Source of the DNA: Hydrogenophilales bacterium
GTDB taxonomy: Bacteria; Pseudomonadota; Gammaproteobacteria; Burkholderiales; Eutrophovitaceae
Assembly (NCBI GenBank): GCA_902627495.1
Contig: CACOJS010000011.1
Coordinates: 1-57,230 of the forward strand
Direction of reading: 5' to 3'
DNA: 57,230 bases
Position numbers and translations under genes: made by a program. The stretch's first letter is position 1. Each line of letters starts with the position of its first letter. Of this stretch, positions 1 to 9,107 are shown piece after piece. Below the pieces are notes generated by a model. That model did not search any database and was not told the DNA's origin. It saw nothing but the letters and a program-made list of their open reading frames with translations.

Positions 1-649
1 GGTCGTAAGTAAATGGGCCAATTACCGCATCTTGAAAATCAATGATTCCGAGTGTATCAGGAGATGCCATTATATTTCGTAGCATAAAATCTCTATGGAC
101 AAAAACTTGAGGCTGAGAAAGAGCACTGTCTACCAGTATTTTTTTGATGGATGAAAGCTGGTCAACCTCTTTATTTGTGAGCTCCATTTTTAAATGGGTT
201 CCCAAGAACCACGTATCAAATAGGTCTAGCTCTTTTTCCAGGAGTTCTTGAGTGTATTTTGGTAACTTATTCGGTGCTGTGGCTATTTGCCACTTGATTA
301 ATATTAAAATCGCCCGTTTAATAAGTTGATTGGCATTGTTTTGCTCTATAATATCTAATAGTGTATCTTCCCCTAAATCCGAAAGTAGCATGAATCCATT
401 CTCGATGTCTGAGGAAATAATTTTGGGGACTTTGAGTCCGGCATCATCCATAATATCCGCAACTTTTACAAAAGGAAGGCAATCCTCAGTTGCAGGCGGA
501 GCGTCCATGGCTATTAAGGTCTCGCCAGACTTTTGACGAACTCGAAAGTATCTTCGGAAGCTTGCATCAGATGATATGGGTTCTAGCAAAAATGAGCTTT
601 TATTTAATTTTAGTGTTATCCAGTTTTCTAATTTATTTAAACGTGTCAA
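1..649 (-). CDS. amgK: AmgK-like cell-wall sugar kinase, 3' end cut off by window edge
   Basis: This is the N-terminal 216 codons of an aminoglycoside-phosphotransferase-fold kinase that runs off the left edge. The family phosphorylates the anomeric position of N-acetylmuramate or N-acetylglucosamine in peptidoglycan recycling. Visible motifs are an early SSDASFRRYFRV segment, a conserved FVHRDFMLRNIM catalytic loop and the metal-binding GIIDFQDAV. The proposed start is the TTG at 649, because an in-frame stop lies at 662-664 and only ATT occurs in between. It is divergent from lptD with about 70 bp between them, the arrangement seen in Pseudomonas-type genomes where amgK-murU faces lptD. The murU partner would lie outside the window. 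Family assignment is firm; the start codon is less sure. Confidence 0.85.
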   Translation of the reverse strand, partial: MTRLNKLENWITLKLNKSSFLLEPISSDASFRRYFRVRQKSGETLIAMDAPPATEDCLPFVKVADIMDDAGLKVPKIISSDIENGFMLLSDLGEDTLLDIIEQNNANQLIKRAILILIKWQIATAPNKLPKYTQELLEKELDLFDTWFLGTHLKMELTNKEVDQLSSIKKILVDSALSQPQVFVHRDFMLRNIMASPDTLGIIDFQDAVIGPFTYD

Positions 650-721
650 TGCAATAGCTTGTTAAAATTAAAAGGTTACTAAAATTAAATACTAACACTA
701 ATTTAGGAGTACTGATTAATA

Positions 722-2890
722 ATGTTTCGATGCCGTCCGGCTTTTTTGTTCGTTGGGTTAGTTAGTTTTTCTGCTTTGGCAGCAAATAGTCGCCCCATGG
801 ATGAAGTATCCTCACTTGATACGGAAATTAGTATTCAGGAATCATCTCGAATTGAATTTCTTTTATCAGCAGGAAGTATAACGGGATTTCAAGGGCGGTA
901 TATTGAGGCGTTTAGTCAAGTTGAGCTAAAAAGTCAGGATAAAGTGTTCAAGGCTGATTATCTAAAGTATGATCTCACTTCATCAAGTCTGTCTGCTTCA
1001 GGTGGCATTCTTGTCGACTCAGAGAGGATGCAGATTACAGGTGATAAATTAAGCTATAGTATACCAAAGCACGCGGGCGAGATTATCAACCCAGAGTATT
1101 TATTAAAAGATCATGGGGCCCGAGGTAAAGCTGACAAAATTATTGCCGAATCATCTACCAAATTCGTGGTTAGGAATGGTACCTACACAACATGTGATGC
1201 TGGTGCTGAAGATTGGTATCTGGAAGTAGAAGAATTAAAAATAGATCAAGCTTCAGACTTGGGAGTAGCAAAAAATACATTTGTACGATTCAAGGATAGT
1301 CCTATTTTATATGCACCCTATTTGGATTTTTCAGTATCGGGTAGTCGTAAAAGTGGCTTGCTTCCTCCTTCTGCGGGGCAAACAAATCAAAGTGGTACGG
1401 AATTTAAGCTGCCGTATTATTGGAATATAGCCCCAAATATGGATGCTACTGTAACACCCCGGATCATGTCGCGACGGGGGGTCCAGATTAATCAAGAGTT
1501 TCGGTATTTATCAGAAATATTAGCGAGTACGGTTCGCACGGAATATCTTGGAGATGATGATTTGTTAAATGATTCTAGATGGGCTTATGTATTAGCTCAG
1601 CAATACAGCTGGGGGCAAAAATTATCGGCTAATATCTCTCTACAAAGCGTATCGGATGATAGTTATTTCACAGATTTGAGTGACAATATTAATGCCACCT
1701 CTCTTACAAATTTGCCTCGTGAACTGGGAATTAATTATGATGGAGGCTGGTATAATGCAGGACTCCGCGTCCAAAATTTTCGGACTCTACAAGACCCACT
1801 AAACCTTGTAACTCCACCATATGAAAGGGTTCCACAATTCCGGCTTTTTGGGACCAAGAAATTAAATATTGGATCAGACATCGAGTTTAGGGGGGAAGTA
1901 GTTGATTTTGATCATCCAACGTTGCTGAATGCCAGGAGAGATGTTTTTTATCCTAGCTTAAAATGGCCAATACGAAAATCTTATGCTTATATCACCCCTA
2001 AGGTTGGCTACCATTATTCTAGATATACCATGGAGGATTCAAATGCTGCCTCTGAGAGACAAGTGCCTATCTACAGTATTGATAGTGGTATGACTTTTGA
2101 AAGATCGTCTACTCTGTTTGGTAAAAGTTTTCTGCAAACCCTAGAACCCAGACTGTATTACGTATATATTCCTTTCAGGTCTCAAGAAGATTTGCCTATA
2201 TTTGACACGGCTGAGTCGGATTTTAATCTAGCACAGATTTTCACGGAAAATATATTTACAGGTGCCGATCGTATAAACGATGCTGATCAGATCACGGCTG
2301 CTGTTACTAGTAGATATCTTAGTAACCAGACTGGAGAGGAAGAGCTGAGACTGACACTTGCACAGCGTTATTATTTCTCCGATCAGCGGGTGGGACTTGA
2401 TTCAAATTACGTTCCAAGAGCGTCAAATAGGTCGGACGTGTTGATGGGAATTGACGGGAGGCTTAATGCTTCGCTAAAGACCAACATAATAGCACAATAT
2501 AGTCTGGTTGAAGATCAATGGGAAAGATCTAGTGTGATGTTTTACTACCAACCGGATCTGGATAAGCTAATAAATGTGGGTTACCGATTTACTCGCGATT
2601 CTGTGGAACAATTGGACGCGGCTATGCAATGGTCATTGTTTAAGAATTGGAGTGGACTTGTTAGATGGAATTTTTCTACTAGGGATAAGCAATTAATCGA
2701 GGGGGTTATAGGGCTTGAGCGAGAAGCTGGTTGTTGGAAAACGAGATTAGTGGCACATAGGTTTGCCAGCTCGACTGATGAATATGCCACATCATTCTTC
2801 TTGCAACTAGAGTTAACAGGTTTATCAAAATTAGGTATTAATCCTATTGATGTTCTAAAGCAAAATATTAAGGGTTATGGTAAAAAGTAG
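722..2890 (+). CDS. lptD: LPS-assembly outer-membrane protein LptD
   Basis: LptD is the outer-membrane beta-barrel that, with LptE, inserts lipopolysaccharide into the outer leaflet. The 722-residue protein has a signal peptide (about residues 1-21), a periplasmic OstA-like beta-jellyroll (about 40-180) and a long barrel domain with many aromatic-rich strands. It is short compared with the usual 780-900 residues. Apart from Cys4 in the signal peptide, the only cysteines seen are C158 (TTCDAG) and C671 (EAGCWK). The E. coli protein uses four cysteines for two disulfides, so only one could form here. AGGAG lies 12 bp before the ATG. It heads the lptD-surA-rsmA string. Confidence 0.95.
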   Translation: MFRCRPAFLFVGLVSFSALAANSRPMDEVSSLDTEISIQESSRIEFLLSAGSITGFQGRYIEAFSQVELKSQDKVFKADYLKYDLTSSSLSASGGILVDSERMQITGDKLSYSIPKHAGEIINPEYLLKDHGARGKADKIIAESSTKFVVRNGTYTTCDAGAEDWYLEVEELKIDQASDLGVAKNTFVRFKDSPILYAPYLDFSVSGSRKSGLLPPSAGQTNQSGTEFKLPYYWNIAPNMDATVTPRIMSRRGVQINQEFRYLSEILASTVRTEYLGDDDLLNDSRWAYVLAQQYSWGQKLSANISLQSVSDDSYFTDLSDNINATSLTNLPRELGINYDGGWYNAGLRVQNFRTLQDPLNLVTPPYERVPQFRLFGTKKLNIGSDIEFRGEVVDFDHPTLLNARRDVFYPSLKWPIRKSYAYITPKVGYHYSRYTMEDSNAASERQVPIYSIDSGMTFERSSTLFGKSFLQTLEPRLYYVYIPFRSQEDLPIFDTAESDFNLAQIFTENIFTGADRINDADQITAAVTSRYLSNQTGEEELRLTLAQRYYFSDQRVGLDSNYVPRASNRSDVLMGIDGRLNASLKTNIIAQYSLVEDQWERSSVMFYYQPDLDKLINVGYRFTRDSVEQLDAAMQWSLFKNWSGLVRWNFSTRDKQLIEGVIGLEREAGCWKTRLVAHRFASSTDEYATSFFLQLELTGLSKLGINPIDVLKQNIKGYGKK

Positions 2891-2942
2891 GTTGTGAATT
2901 TTTAATGATTAGGGATACGTCTCGGAAAGCAGATTAGACATA

Positions 2943-4241
2943 ATGAAAAATATAATTCATGGGGTACTTTTGTTTTTGTCATTAACGTACTTTTCAGCTG
3001 AACCTGTTCTTGCTCGTGAAGAGCCAGTTCTTCTGGATACCATTGTTGTAGTAGTTAACCATGAGGTGATTACGAAATTGGAGCTTGATGATGAGGTTGA
3101 ATCGGTTTCCCAAAAACTCAGAGAAGAAAGAGTTCCTCTCCCCAGCATTTTAGTACTACGCAAGCAAGTTTTAGAGCGCATGATCATGCAGAAAATTTTG
3201 GTTCAAAATGCAATAGAAAATGGGATGCAAGCAAGCGATGACGTGGTGAAAAGCATGATAAATCGGATCCTGGAGCAGGAGCGGGCGACTCTGGATGAGT
3301 TAAAGCTCTCTTTAAAAAAAGCAGGCTTGAGTTTTGAGCGTTTTCGAGAGCAGATCAAGGAGCGAATTTTAATATCCCAATTAAAAAAACGCGAAATAGA
3401 CGCTCGTATAGCAATTACAGAATCGGACATTGCCGAATATCTTGCCAAGAATAAGGGTGTTGCAAAAGTCAAGGACGAGTATCTATTGGCTCATATTCTA
3501 ATACTTGTGCCCGAGGGGGCTACTGCTGATGTTATTAAGGAGAAGAAAGCTAGTGCTGCGGGAGTTTTGTCGAAATTGAGAGATGGTACTGATTTCAGGC
3601 AAGTCTCAGCAAGTAGCTCCGATGCTGAAAATGCACTTGAGGGGGGAGCTTTAGGTTGGCGGTCAGCAGATCGCCTGCCTGAAATTTTTATGGAAGTAGC
3701 TAAAGATATGGCTATTGGCGATATAAGTAATGTTTTGCGAAGTGCCAACGGCTTTCATATTATAAAGCTCTTAAATAAGCGCGGAAATAATACCCCCGTT
3801 ATTGTAAAACAAACTAAAGCGAGCCATATTTTATTAAGACTAAATGAAATTAGATCGGATGAAGATGCGGAGCAACAGTTGATTGAACTCAGAGGTCGAA
3901 TTTTGCTCGGAGGGGTTGAATTTAGTGAATTGGCCAAGCAGTTTTCAGAGGATGTTAGTTCTTCTCGGGGAGGAGATCTTGGGTGGCTTTCTGATGGTCA
4001 AACGGTCCCTGTTTTTGAACAAACAATGTCTGGTTTGGAGATAGGTGAAATAAGTATTCCGGTAAAGTCGACTTTTGGGTGGCATTTAATTCAAGTCACG
4101 GACAGAAGAGACCAGGACATGTCTGATGAAAGGCAGAGGACTGAGGCAAAACAAGCAATAAGGGAGAAAAAATCGGATCAAGCTTACCAAGAATGGATTC
4201 GGGTGCAACGAGACAAAGCTTACATTAAGTATCTAAATTAA
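2943..4241 (+). CDS. surA: Periplasmic chaperone / peptidyl-prolyl isomerase SurA
   Basis: SurA escorts unfolded outer-membrane proteins, including LptD, through the periplasm. The 432-residue product has a signal peptide ending near residue 24 (VLA-REEP), an N-terminal helical chaperone domain (about 30-165), two parvulin domains (about 175-278 and 285-390) and a short C-terminal helix. The parvulin signatures AHILI/GGALGW/FHIIKL and SHILLR/GGDLGW/WHLIQV are both present. The length matches the E. coli protein (428). The gene lies 52 bp after lptD and is followed directly by rsmA. In E. coli and many relatives pdxA lies between surA and rsmA; it is absent here. Confidence 0.96.
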   Translation: MKNIIHGVLLFLSLTYFSAEPVLAREEPVLLDTIVVVVNHEVITKLELDDEVESVSQKLREERVPLPSILVLRKQVLERMIMQKILVQNAIENGMQASDDVVKSMINRILEQERATLDELKLSLKKAGLSFERFREQIKERILISQLKKREIDARIAITESDIAEYLAKNKGVAKVKDEYLLAHILILVPEGATADVIKEKKASAAGVLSKLRDGTDFRQVSASSSDAENALEGGALGWRSADRLPEIFMEVAKDMAIGDISNVLRSANGFHIIKLLNKRGNNTPVIVKQTKASHILLRLNEIRSDEDAEQQLIELRGRILLGGVEFSELAKQFSEDVSSSRGGDLGWLSDGQTVPVFEQTMSGLEIGEISIPVKSTFGWHLIQVTDRRDQDMSDERQRTEAKQAIREKKSDQAYQEWIRVQRDKAYIKYLN

Positions 4242-4292
4242 AAGGCACGACCCAAACATCACGAATTTCGCTTAAATCGAAGAATACTTTTC

Positions 4293-5051
4293 GTGTCGAC
4301 AAATAATCTAAGCCAAAACTTTTTAACAGATAAGGTTGTAATTGAGAAATTAATAAATGCTATTGACCCACAAATCGATGATCATATGCTCGAAATTGGC
4401 CCCGGGAGGGGAGCACTTACAGCGAATTTAATTGGTCGAGTTAAATACCTCTCGGCACTCGAGGTTGACCCAAAGCTCTCAGACTTACTGCGAAGTCAGT
4501 ATTCTAGAGAGCAACTAGGCGTCACGGAGGGTGACGTTTTAAAGACGGATTTGTCAAAATTTGGTGAGCCTTTGAGAATAGTGGGAAATTTACCTTACCA
4601 TATATCGTCACCAATATTATTTCATGCTAATTCTTATTTTCCAGCAATAAAGGATATGCATTTTATGTTGCAAAAAGAAGTAGTAGAGAGAATGGTTGCT
4701 TCACCTGCAACAAAGACATATGGTCGATTAAGTATAATGTTGCAATACCGTTGGCGAATGGAATTGCTATTCGATGTCGCTCCTATATGTTTTTCTCCCA
4801 AACCTAAGGTATGGTCTTCAGTGGTTCGACTTATGCCGATGGTAAAGAGAAACAATTCGGTAAAAAACTATACATTTTTTGACCAGGTAGTTAGAAATGC
4901 TTTTTCGCAGAGACGGAAAATGCTGCGCAATTCTCTTAGAGGTATAGTACCAGAGGATATTCTGGTTAGTGCAGGAATAGACCCTACTCTTAGGGCTGAA
5001 GACTTATCTGTTGATGATTTTATTACCTTAGTTAACTCTACCGATAGATGA
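4293..5051 (+). CDS. rsmA: 16S rRNA (adenine1518/1519-N6)-dimethyltransferase RsmA (KsgA)
   Basis: RsmA dimethylates two adjacent adenines in helix 45 of 16S rRNA late in 30S assembly, using S-adenosylmethionine. The sequence shows the N-terminal SQNFLTD motif, the SAM-binding EIGPGRG (about 34-40) and the catalytic NLPY (99-102). At 252 residues it is slightly short. It starts at GTG: the reading frame is continuous upstream only to the surA stop and contains no other start codon. The basic run before QNFL that is usual in the family is replaced by TNNLS. It ends 13 bp before the convergent gloA stop. Confidence 0.95.
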   Translation: MSTNNLSQNFLTDKVVIEKLINAIDPQIDDHMLEIGPGRGALTANLIGRVKYLSALEVDPKLSDLLRSQYSREQLGVTEGDVLKTDLSKFGEPLRIVGNLPYHISSPILFHANSYFPAIKDMHFMLQKEVVERMVASPATKTYGRLSIMLQYRWRMELLFDVAPICFSPKPKVWSSVVRLMPMVKRNNSVKNYTFFDQVVRNAFSQRRKMLRNSLRGIVPEDILVSAGIDPTLRAEDLSVDDFITLVNSTDR

Positions 5052-5064
5052 CTTTTCTGAGAAA

Positions 5065-5454
5065 CTAAGTCTGTTTTTTTTGTATGAATTCAATCTTGTA
5101 CCCGTCTGGATCTTCAGCGAAGGCTATAATGGTTGAACCATGCTTCATTGGTCCAGCTTCCCTAGTAATTTTCCCATCCTTATTCTTAATATCTTCACAA
5201 ATTTGGTAGGCATCATCCACTTCGATCGCAATATGACCATATCCTGTCCCTACATTATAAGAATCAGAATTCCAGTTATAGGTAAGTTCAAGCACGGTAC
5301 TGGAGGTTTCATCGGCGTAGCCAAGAAACGCGAGTGTAAATTGTCCAGCGGGGTAGTCTTTTTGCCTCAACAATTTCATACCTAAAATTTCAGTATAAAA
5401 TTCAATTGATTTATCAAGGTTACCTACTCTTAGCATTGTGTGTAGTATTCGCAT
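5065..5454 (-). CDS. gloA: Lactoylglutathione lyase (glyoxalase I)
   Basis: Glyoxalase I isomerises the methylglyoxal-glutathione hemithioacetal to S-lactoylglutathione. The 129-residue protein is a single vicinal-oxygen-chelate subunit of the short bacterial type. The metal ligands H5, E56, H74 and E122 fall at the same residue numbers as in the E. coli nickel enzyme. No insertions typical of the zinc-dependent class were seen. It lies 10 bp downstream of the rubredoxin gene on the same strand, so the two are probably cotranscribed. Confidence 0.95.
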   Translation of the reverse strand: MRILHTMLRVGNLDKSIEFYTEILGMKLLRQKDYPAGQFTLAFLGYADETSSTVLELTYNWNSDSYNVGTGYGHIAIEVDDAYQICEDIKNKDGKITREAGPMKHGSTIIAFAEDPDGYKIEFIQKKQT

Positions 5455-5464
5455 TTTTCTATTA

Positions 5465-5638
5465 TTAGATCTCTACTAATTCAAAATCTTCTTTTCGGGC
5501 TCCGCATTCAGGGCAAAGCCAATTTTCGGGAACATTTTCCCAGGCGGTTCCAGCTGCAATCCCCTCCTCAGGTGATCCTTCTTCTTCATTATATATCCAC
5601 CCACAAATTAAACACATATAGGTTTTATAGTCTTCCAT
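5465..5638 (-). CDS. Rubredoxin
   Basis: A 57-residue one-iron electron carrier. Two CxxC pairs, C9-x2-C12 (YMCLICGWIY) and C42-x2-C45 (WLCPECGA), form the FeS4 site, and the typical aromatic residues (Y7, W14, Y16, W40) surround it. In gamma-proteobacteria such rubredoxins often feed alkane hydroxylases or oxygen-defence reactions; no partner lies beside it, so its role is open. It is divergent from thiE and leads a two-gene unit with gloA. The proposed start is the ATG at 5638, from which the reading frame runs without interruption. Confidence 0.93.
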   Translation of the reverse strand: MEDYKTYMCLICGWIYNEEEGSPEEGIAAGTAWENVPENWLCPECGARKEDFELVEI

Positions 5639-5774
5639 ATCAACTTTTCGCTAGTTCAATCTCAAATATCTTAAGTCATGGGTTATTATTTTCCTAAAAT
5701 TAGTCGTTATAGTGGTGTTTAAAGATAGGGCCTTCTAGTCGCCAAATTCCAAAGCTTTCTACCACTAAAAAAAG

Positions 5775-5780
5775 TATAAT
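5775..5780 (+). promoter_or_regulatory. Candidate -10 element upstream of thiE
   Basis: A perfect TATAAT lies 25 bp before the thiE start, in the divergent gap between rubredoxin and thiE. No convincing -35 hexamer sits 16-18 bp upstream, so this is a weak prediction. No TPP-riboswitch-like core was found in the 167 bp gap. Confidence 0.3.
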
Positions 5781-5805
5781 AGCAGCAAATTCAGGGACAA
5801 TACTT

Positions 5806-6429
5806 ATGAAGGCAAACTTTATTTCGGGCATTTACGGGATTACTCCTGAGACAGAAGACACAAATACCTTACTTTCCAAGGTGGAATTGCTTTTAAAAGA
5901 GGAAGTAACTTTATTTCAGTATCGCAACAAATTTTCAGATATATCGAAGAAGGAAGATCAAGCAAGAGCAATGTCAGATTTAGTACGATCTAAGGGTGGT
6001 ATTTTCATAGTCAATGACTCAATTGAATTAGCTAAATGTTCGCACGCTGATGGCGTGCATCTCGGGTGTCAAGATGTTGATTTAAGAACTGCTCGAGAAC
6101 AGCTTTCCAATAAAGCTTTTATTGGGGCTTCTTGCTATGGCAGTATTGCACTTGCAGCGGAGGCAAAGGAAAAGGGGGCTGACTATGTTGCTTTTGGTAG
6201 TTTTTTTTTCTCGACTACGAAACCCCATGCTCCAAAAGTTGATCTATCAATAGTAGCAGAATTTAAGTCATTGATAGACCTACCTGTTGTTGGTATTGGG
6301 GGAATAAGTGTGACTAATGCTAAACTTTTAGTAGAGGCTGGGGTTGACTCCATTGCTGTGTCATCCGGATTGTTTGACGCAGGTGACATAAAAAATTCTG
6401 TGAAAATCTTTAAAACATACTTTAATTAG
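5806..6429 (+). CDS. thiE: Thiamine-phosphate synthase ThiE
   Basis: ThiE joins HMP-pyrophosphate and thiazole phosphate to give thiamine monophosphate. The 207-residue TIM-barrel shows the family landmarks: YRNKFSD (diphosphate binding), FIVNDSIELA, DGVHLGCQD, a GADYVAFGSFFFSTTKP segment and the phosphate-binding GIGGI and AVSSG loops. The usual CH after GAS is CY here (GASCYG). It is followed 15 bp later by hemL, a pairing common in this group. No other thiamine genes lie in the window. Confidence 0.93.
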   Translation: MKANFISGIYGITPETEDTNTLLSKVELLLKEEVTLFQYRNKFSDISKKEDQARAMSDLVRSKGGIFIVNDSIELAKCSHADGVHLGCQDVDLRTAREQLSNKAFIGASCYGSIALAAEAKEKGADYVAFGSFFFSTTKPHAPKVDLSIVAEFKSLIDLPVVGIGGISVTNAKLLVEAGVDSIAVSSGLFDAGDIKNSVKIFKTYFN

Positions 6430-6444
6430 TAAAGAGAAAGCAGT

Positions 6445-7734
6445 ATGGCTCGAAATCAATTTTTATTTGAAAAATCCAAGATGGTAATCCCAGGAGGCGT
6501 TAACTCACCAGTACGGGCCTTCGGGTCAGTGGGGGGCACTCCGCTTTTTTTCGAGCGTGGTAAAGGGGCAACAGTCTGGGACAGTGAAGGAAAAGCATTC
6601 GTTGATTACATTTGTTCGTGGGGTGCCTTAGTTTTGGGGCACGCAAATGAGAAAGTAGTCGATGCTATTATTCAAGCTGCCAGAACTGGCTCCAGTTTTG
6701 GTGCTCCCACTGAGGCAGAGTTTGAGTTGGCGGAAATTATAGTTAAAACGTTCAATTCAATTGAACAGATTCGGCTAGTTAATTCTGGTACTGAGGCAAC
6801 AATGTCAGCTGTCAGATTGGCTAGGGGTTTTACTAAGCGTCCCAAAATAATAAAATTTGAAGGTTGCTACCATGGGCACGTTGACTCACTTTTGGTGAAA
6901 GCAGGATCTGGGGCTTTAACCTTTGGGCAGCCTGATTCTGATGGTGTTCCATTGGGGGCAACAGCTGACACCTTGGTTTTGAGTTACGGAAACTTTGAGG
7001 AATTGGAAAACGCTTTTGATCGGCATGGTGATGATATTGCTGGCGTTATTATTGAGCCGATTGCGGGCAACATGAACTTAATTAAACCACCAGAAAACTT
7101 TTTGCAGTTTCTGCGAAATTTATGTGACAAGTTCGGTTCTTTATTGATATTTGATGAAGTTATGACAGGTTTCAGAGTTGGCTTGCAAGGTGTCCAAGGA
7201 TTAATGGGAGTTTCTCCGGATCTTACAGCGTTGGGAAAGGTAATTGGTGGAGGACTTCCGATGGGAGCCTTTGGTGGTCGATCGGACATCATGCAAAAGA
7301 TAGCTCCCGCCGGTCCAGTCTACCAGGCTGGTACTCTGTCAGGTAACCCGATTGCTGTAGCCGCTGGACTGGCTACTTTGAGGCAAGTGGTAGAGCCCGG
7401 CTTTTTTGACGCTATTTCTAGTTTTACTGAGAAATTGACAAAAGAAATTGAGAAATCTGGGGCTAAATATAACGTTGATATTTGTGCTCAAGCTATTGGA
7501 AGTATGTTCGGTTTTTATTTTGCCAAGTCAGTTCCTCAGAACTTTTCAGAGGCTATAGCTTTAGACAAACAAAAGTTTAGAATATTTTTCCACGAGATGT
7601 TAGCACAGGGGGTATACTTTGCCCCTTCTCCATTCGAGTCGGGTTTCACATCCATCTCGCACGGAACAAAAGAGCTCTCCAAAACCAGTAAAGCCTTGGA
7701 TAGTGCAATACATAAAGTATCATCTACTGTTTAA
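6445..7734 (+). CDS. hemL: Glutamate-1-semialdehyde 2,1-aminomutase HemL
   Basis: HemL makes 5-aminolevulinate from glutamate-1-semialdehyde, the last step of the C5 route into tetrapyrroles. The 429-residue class-III aminotransferase fold shows [21 protein letters not shown] and the PLP lysine K265 in ALGKVIGGG, the same number as the E. coli enzyme. Its stop codon overlaps the convergent cytochrome c4 stop by 4 bp. hemB and hemE lie further along on the same strand, so three haem-pathway genes fall within 17 kb, though not in one operon. Confidence 0.96.
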   Translation: MARNQFLFEKSKMVIPGGVNSPVRAFGSVGGTPLFFERGKGATVWDSEGKAFVDYICSWGALVLGHANEKVVDAIIQAARTGSSFGAPTEAEFELAEIIVKTFNSIEQIRLVNSGTEATMSAVRLARGFTKRPKIIKFEGCYHGHVDSLLVKAGSGALTFGQPDSDGVPLGATADTLVLSYGNFEELENAFDRHGDDIAGVIIEPIAGNMNLIKPPENFLQFLRNLCDKFGSLLIFDEVMTGFRVGLQGVQGLMGVSPDLTALGKVIGGGLPMGAFGGRSDIMQKIAPAGPVYQAGTLSGNPIAVAAGLATLRQVVEPGFFDAISSFTEKLTKEIEKSGAKYNVDICAQAIGSMFGFYFAKSVPQNFSEAIALDKQKFRIFFHEMLAQGVYFAPSPFESGFTSISHGTKELSKTSKALDSAIHKVSSTV

Positions 7735-8342
7735 TATAAGCCTGATATATATTCTGCAAGAGCTTGAATTTCGGACTCGCTGAGTCGTGATGCTAGTGTT
7801 CTCATCATGGCTGCCGAGTCGTTTTTTCGAATGCCCTCTTTAAAATATTTGAGTTGGTTAGCAGTGTATTCAGGGTACTGACCTGCCAAACGAGGGTATA
7901 AACCTGGTACACCTACTCCATTGGGTAAATGGCACCCGCTACAGGAGGGCACTCCTTTCTCTTTGATACCAGCACGATATATTTTTTCCCCTTTTTTTGC
8001 GAGATCTAAATCACTAACTCCTATTGTGGTAGATTCAAATTTAGAAAAATATAATGAGAGGATTTTCATATCAGCGTCTGTGAGTATTCCAGCTATGCCT
8101 GCCATGATAACGTTTTCACGTTCGCCCGTTTTAAAGTTTTTCAACTGTTTGTAGATATAGCTGGTATGCTGTCCGGCTATAATTGGATTTATCGATAGGG
8201 GGCTATTACCATCCAATCCATGGCAAGCAGCACAAACATTTTGGGCAATATTCTTGGCTTTGCCCATGGTTTCATCAGCCCAACAAATTTCAATCCCTGT
8301 AGTGAGGATTATTGCAATGATAATACTACTTAATTTTGACAT
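7731..8342 (-). CDS. Dihaem cytochrome c4 family protein
   Basis: A periplasmic dihaem c-type cytochrome that can pass electrons to terminal oxidases. The start at 8342 is preferred over an upstream in-frame Met at 8396, because it gives a clean signal peptide ([10 protein letters not shown]... cleaved after WA, about residue 22). The mature protein is two tandem class-I cytochrome domains with CAACH (C37, C40, H41) and CSGCH (C134, C137, H138). It faces engB divergently, the same neighbourhood as in Pseudomonas (cc4-engB). 203 residues is normal for the family. Confidence 0.92.
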   Translation of the reverse strand: MSKLSSIIIAIILTTGIEICWADETMGKAKNIAQNVCAACHGLDGNSPLSINPIIAGQHTSYIYKQLKNFKTGERENVIMAGIAGILTDADMKILSLYFSKFESTTIGVSDLDLAKKGEKIYRAGIKEKGVPSCSGCHLPNGVGVPGLYPRLAGQYPEYTANQLKYFKEGIRKNDSAAMMRTLASRLSESEIQALAEYISGLY

Positions 8343-8435
8343 TCTAAACCTCGGCTCCCATAGCTGTATTGTAACTTTTATGTAAGGTTTATGCACTTTA
8401 AATTACCATTAACTTCTTTTGAAAATGAGTGATAT

Positions 8436-9029
8436 ATGGGCGATCCTCTAACTTTTTCTAAATTTGACTTTTCAATAGCTGAATTTGAAAAGTTGCCGGT
8501 TAACAGCTCTAAAGAAGTTGTTTTCGCGGGAAGGTCAAATTCGGGCAAATCGAGCGTCATCAATGCCATAACAGGACAAAAGAGGTTGGCTAGATCGAGT
8601 AAAACGCCAGGACGAACACAACTTATTAATTTCTATTCTGTCCGCCCTGGATGTTTCTTGGTTGACTTGCCTGGCTACGGGTATGCTCGGGCCCCTAAAA
8701 CAGTAAAGCAGAATTGGCAGAATTTATTAGCCTCTTATTTGCAGAGAAGAATGCAGATATGTGGACTTGTTCTTATAATGGACATTAGACATCCCCTTGA
8801 AAAGTTGGATATTATGTTGTTGGATATTTTTGTTCCAGCTGGAAAACCGATTTTGTTTCTTTTAAACAAGGCTGACAAGTTGTCAAAGCAACAGGCGTTA
8901 GAACAGGAAAGACTCGTTTCTTCAAGGCTTGAGTTGATCACTGTTGAGTGTTACCTGGAGGTTTTCTCTGCAACACAGGCAATGGGTACTACTAGCGTTC
9001 GAAAAATTATTAATAATTGGATTTCATAA
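8436..9029 (+). CDS. engB: Ribosome-assembly GTPase EngB (YsxC/YihA)
   Basis: A small essential-type GTPase needed for 50S subunit maturation. The 197-residue protein has a G1 loop GRSNSGKSS (32-40), G2 in the KTPGRT region (57-61), G3 DLPGYG (77-82), G4 NKAD (about 143-146) and a C-terminal SATQ-like G5. It is divergent from cytochrome c4 and 78 bp ahead of hemB. The ATG at 8436 gives the standard N-terminus in which a DFSIAEF segment precedes the GTPase domain. Confidence 0.95.
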   Translation: MGDPLTFSKFDFSIAEFEKLPVNSSKEVVFAGRSNSGKSSVINAITGQKRLARSSKTPGRTQLINFYSVRPGCFLVDLPGYGYARAPKTVKQNWQNLLASYLQRRMQICGLVLIMDIRHPLEKLDIMLLDIFVPAGKPILFLLNKADKLSKQQALEQERLVSSRLELITVECYLEVFSATQAMGTTSVRKIINNWIS

Positions 9030-9107
9030 AATGATGAATATTTGGTTTGCGGGAGTTAGCAGTATTAAAACAAACTAGGATTAAATTAAGTTGATGGAGA
9101 TACAAGA

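Noticed and set aside
330..536. Open frame on the + strand inside the amgK fragment
   Set aside because: The minus-strand frame across the same bases has clear kinase motifs; this one is low-complexity, Ser-rich shadow.
5639..5805. TPP riboswitch ahead of thiE
   Set aside because: No conserved TPP-riboswitch core segments could be found in the gap.
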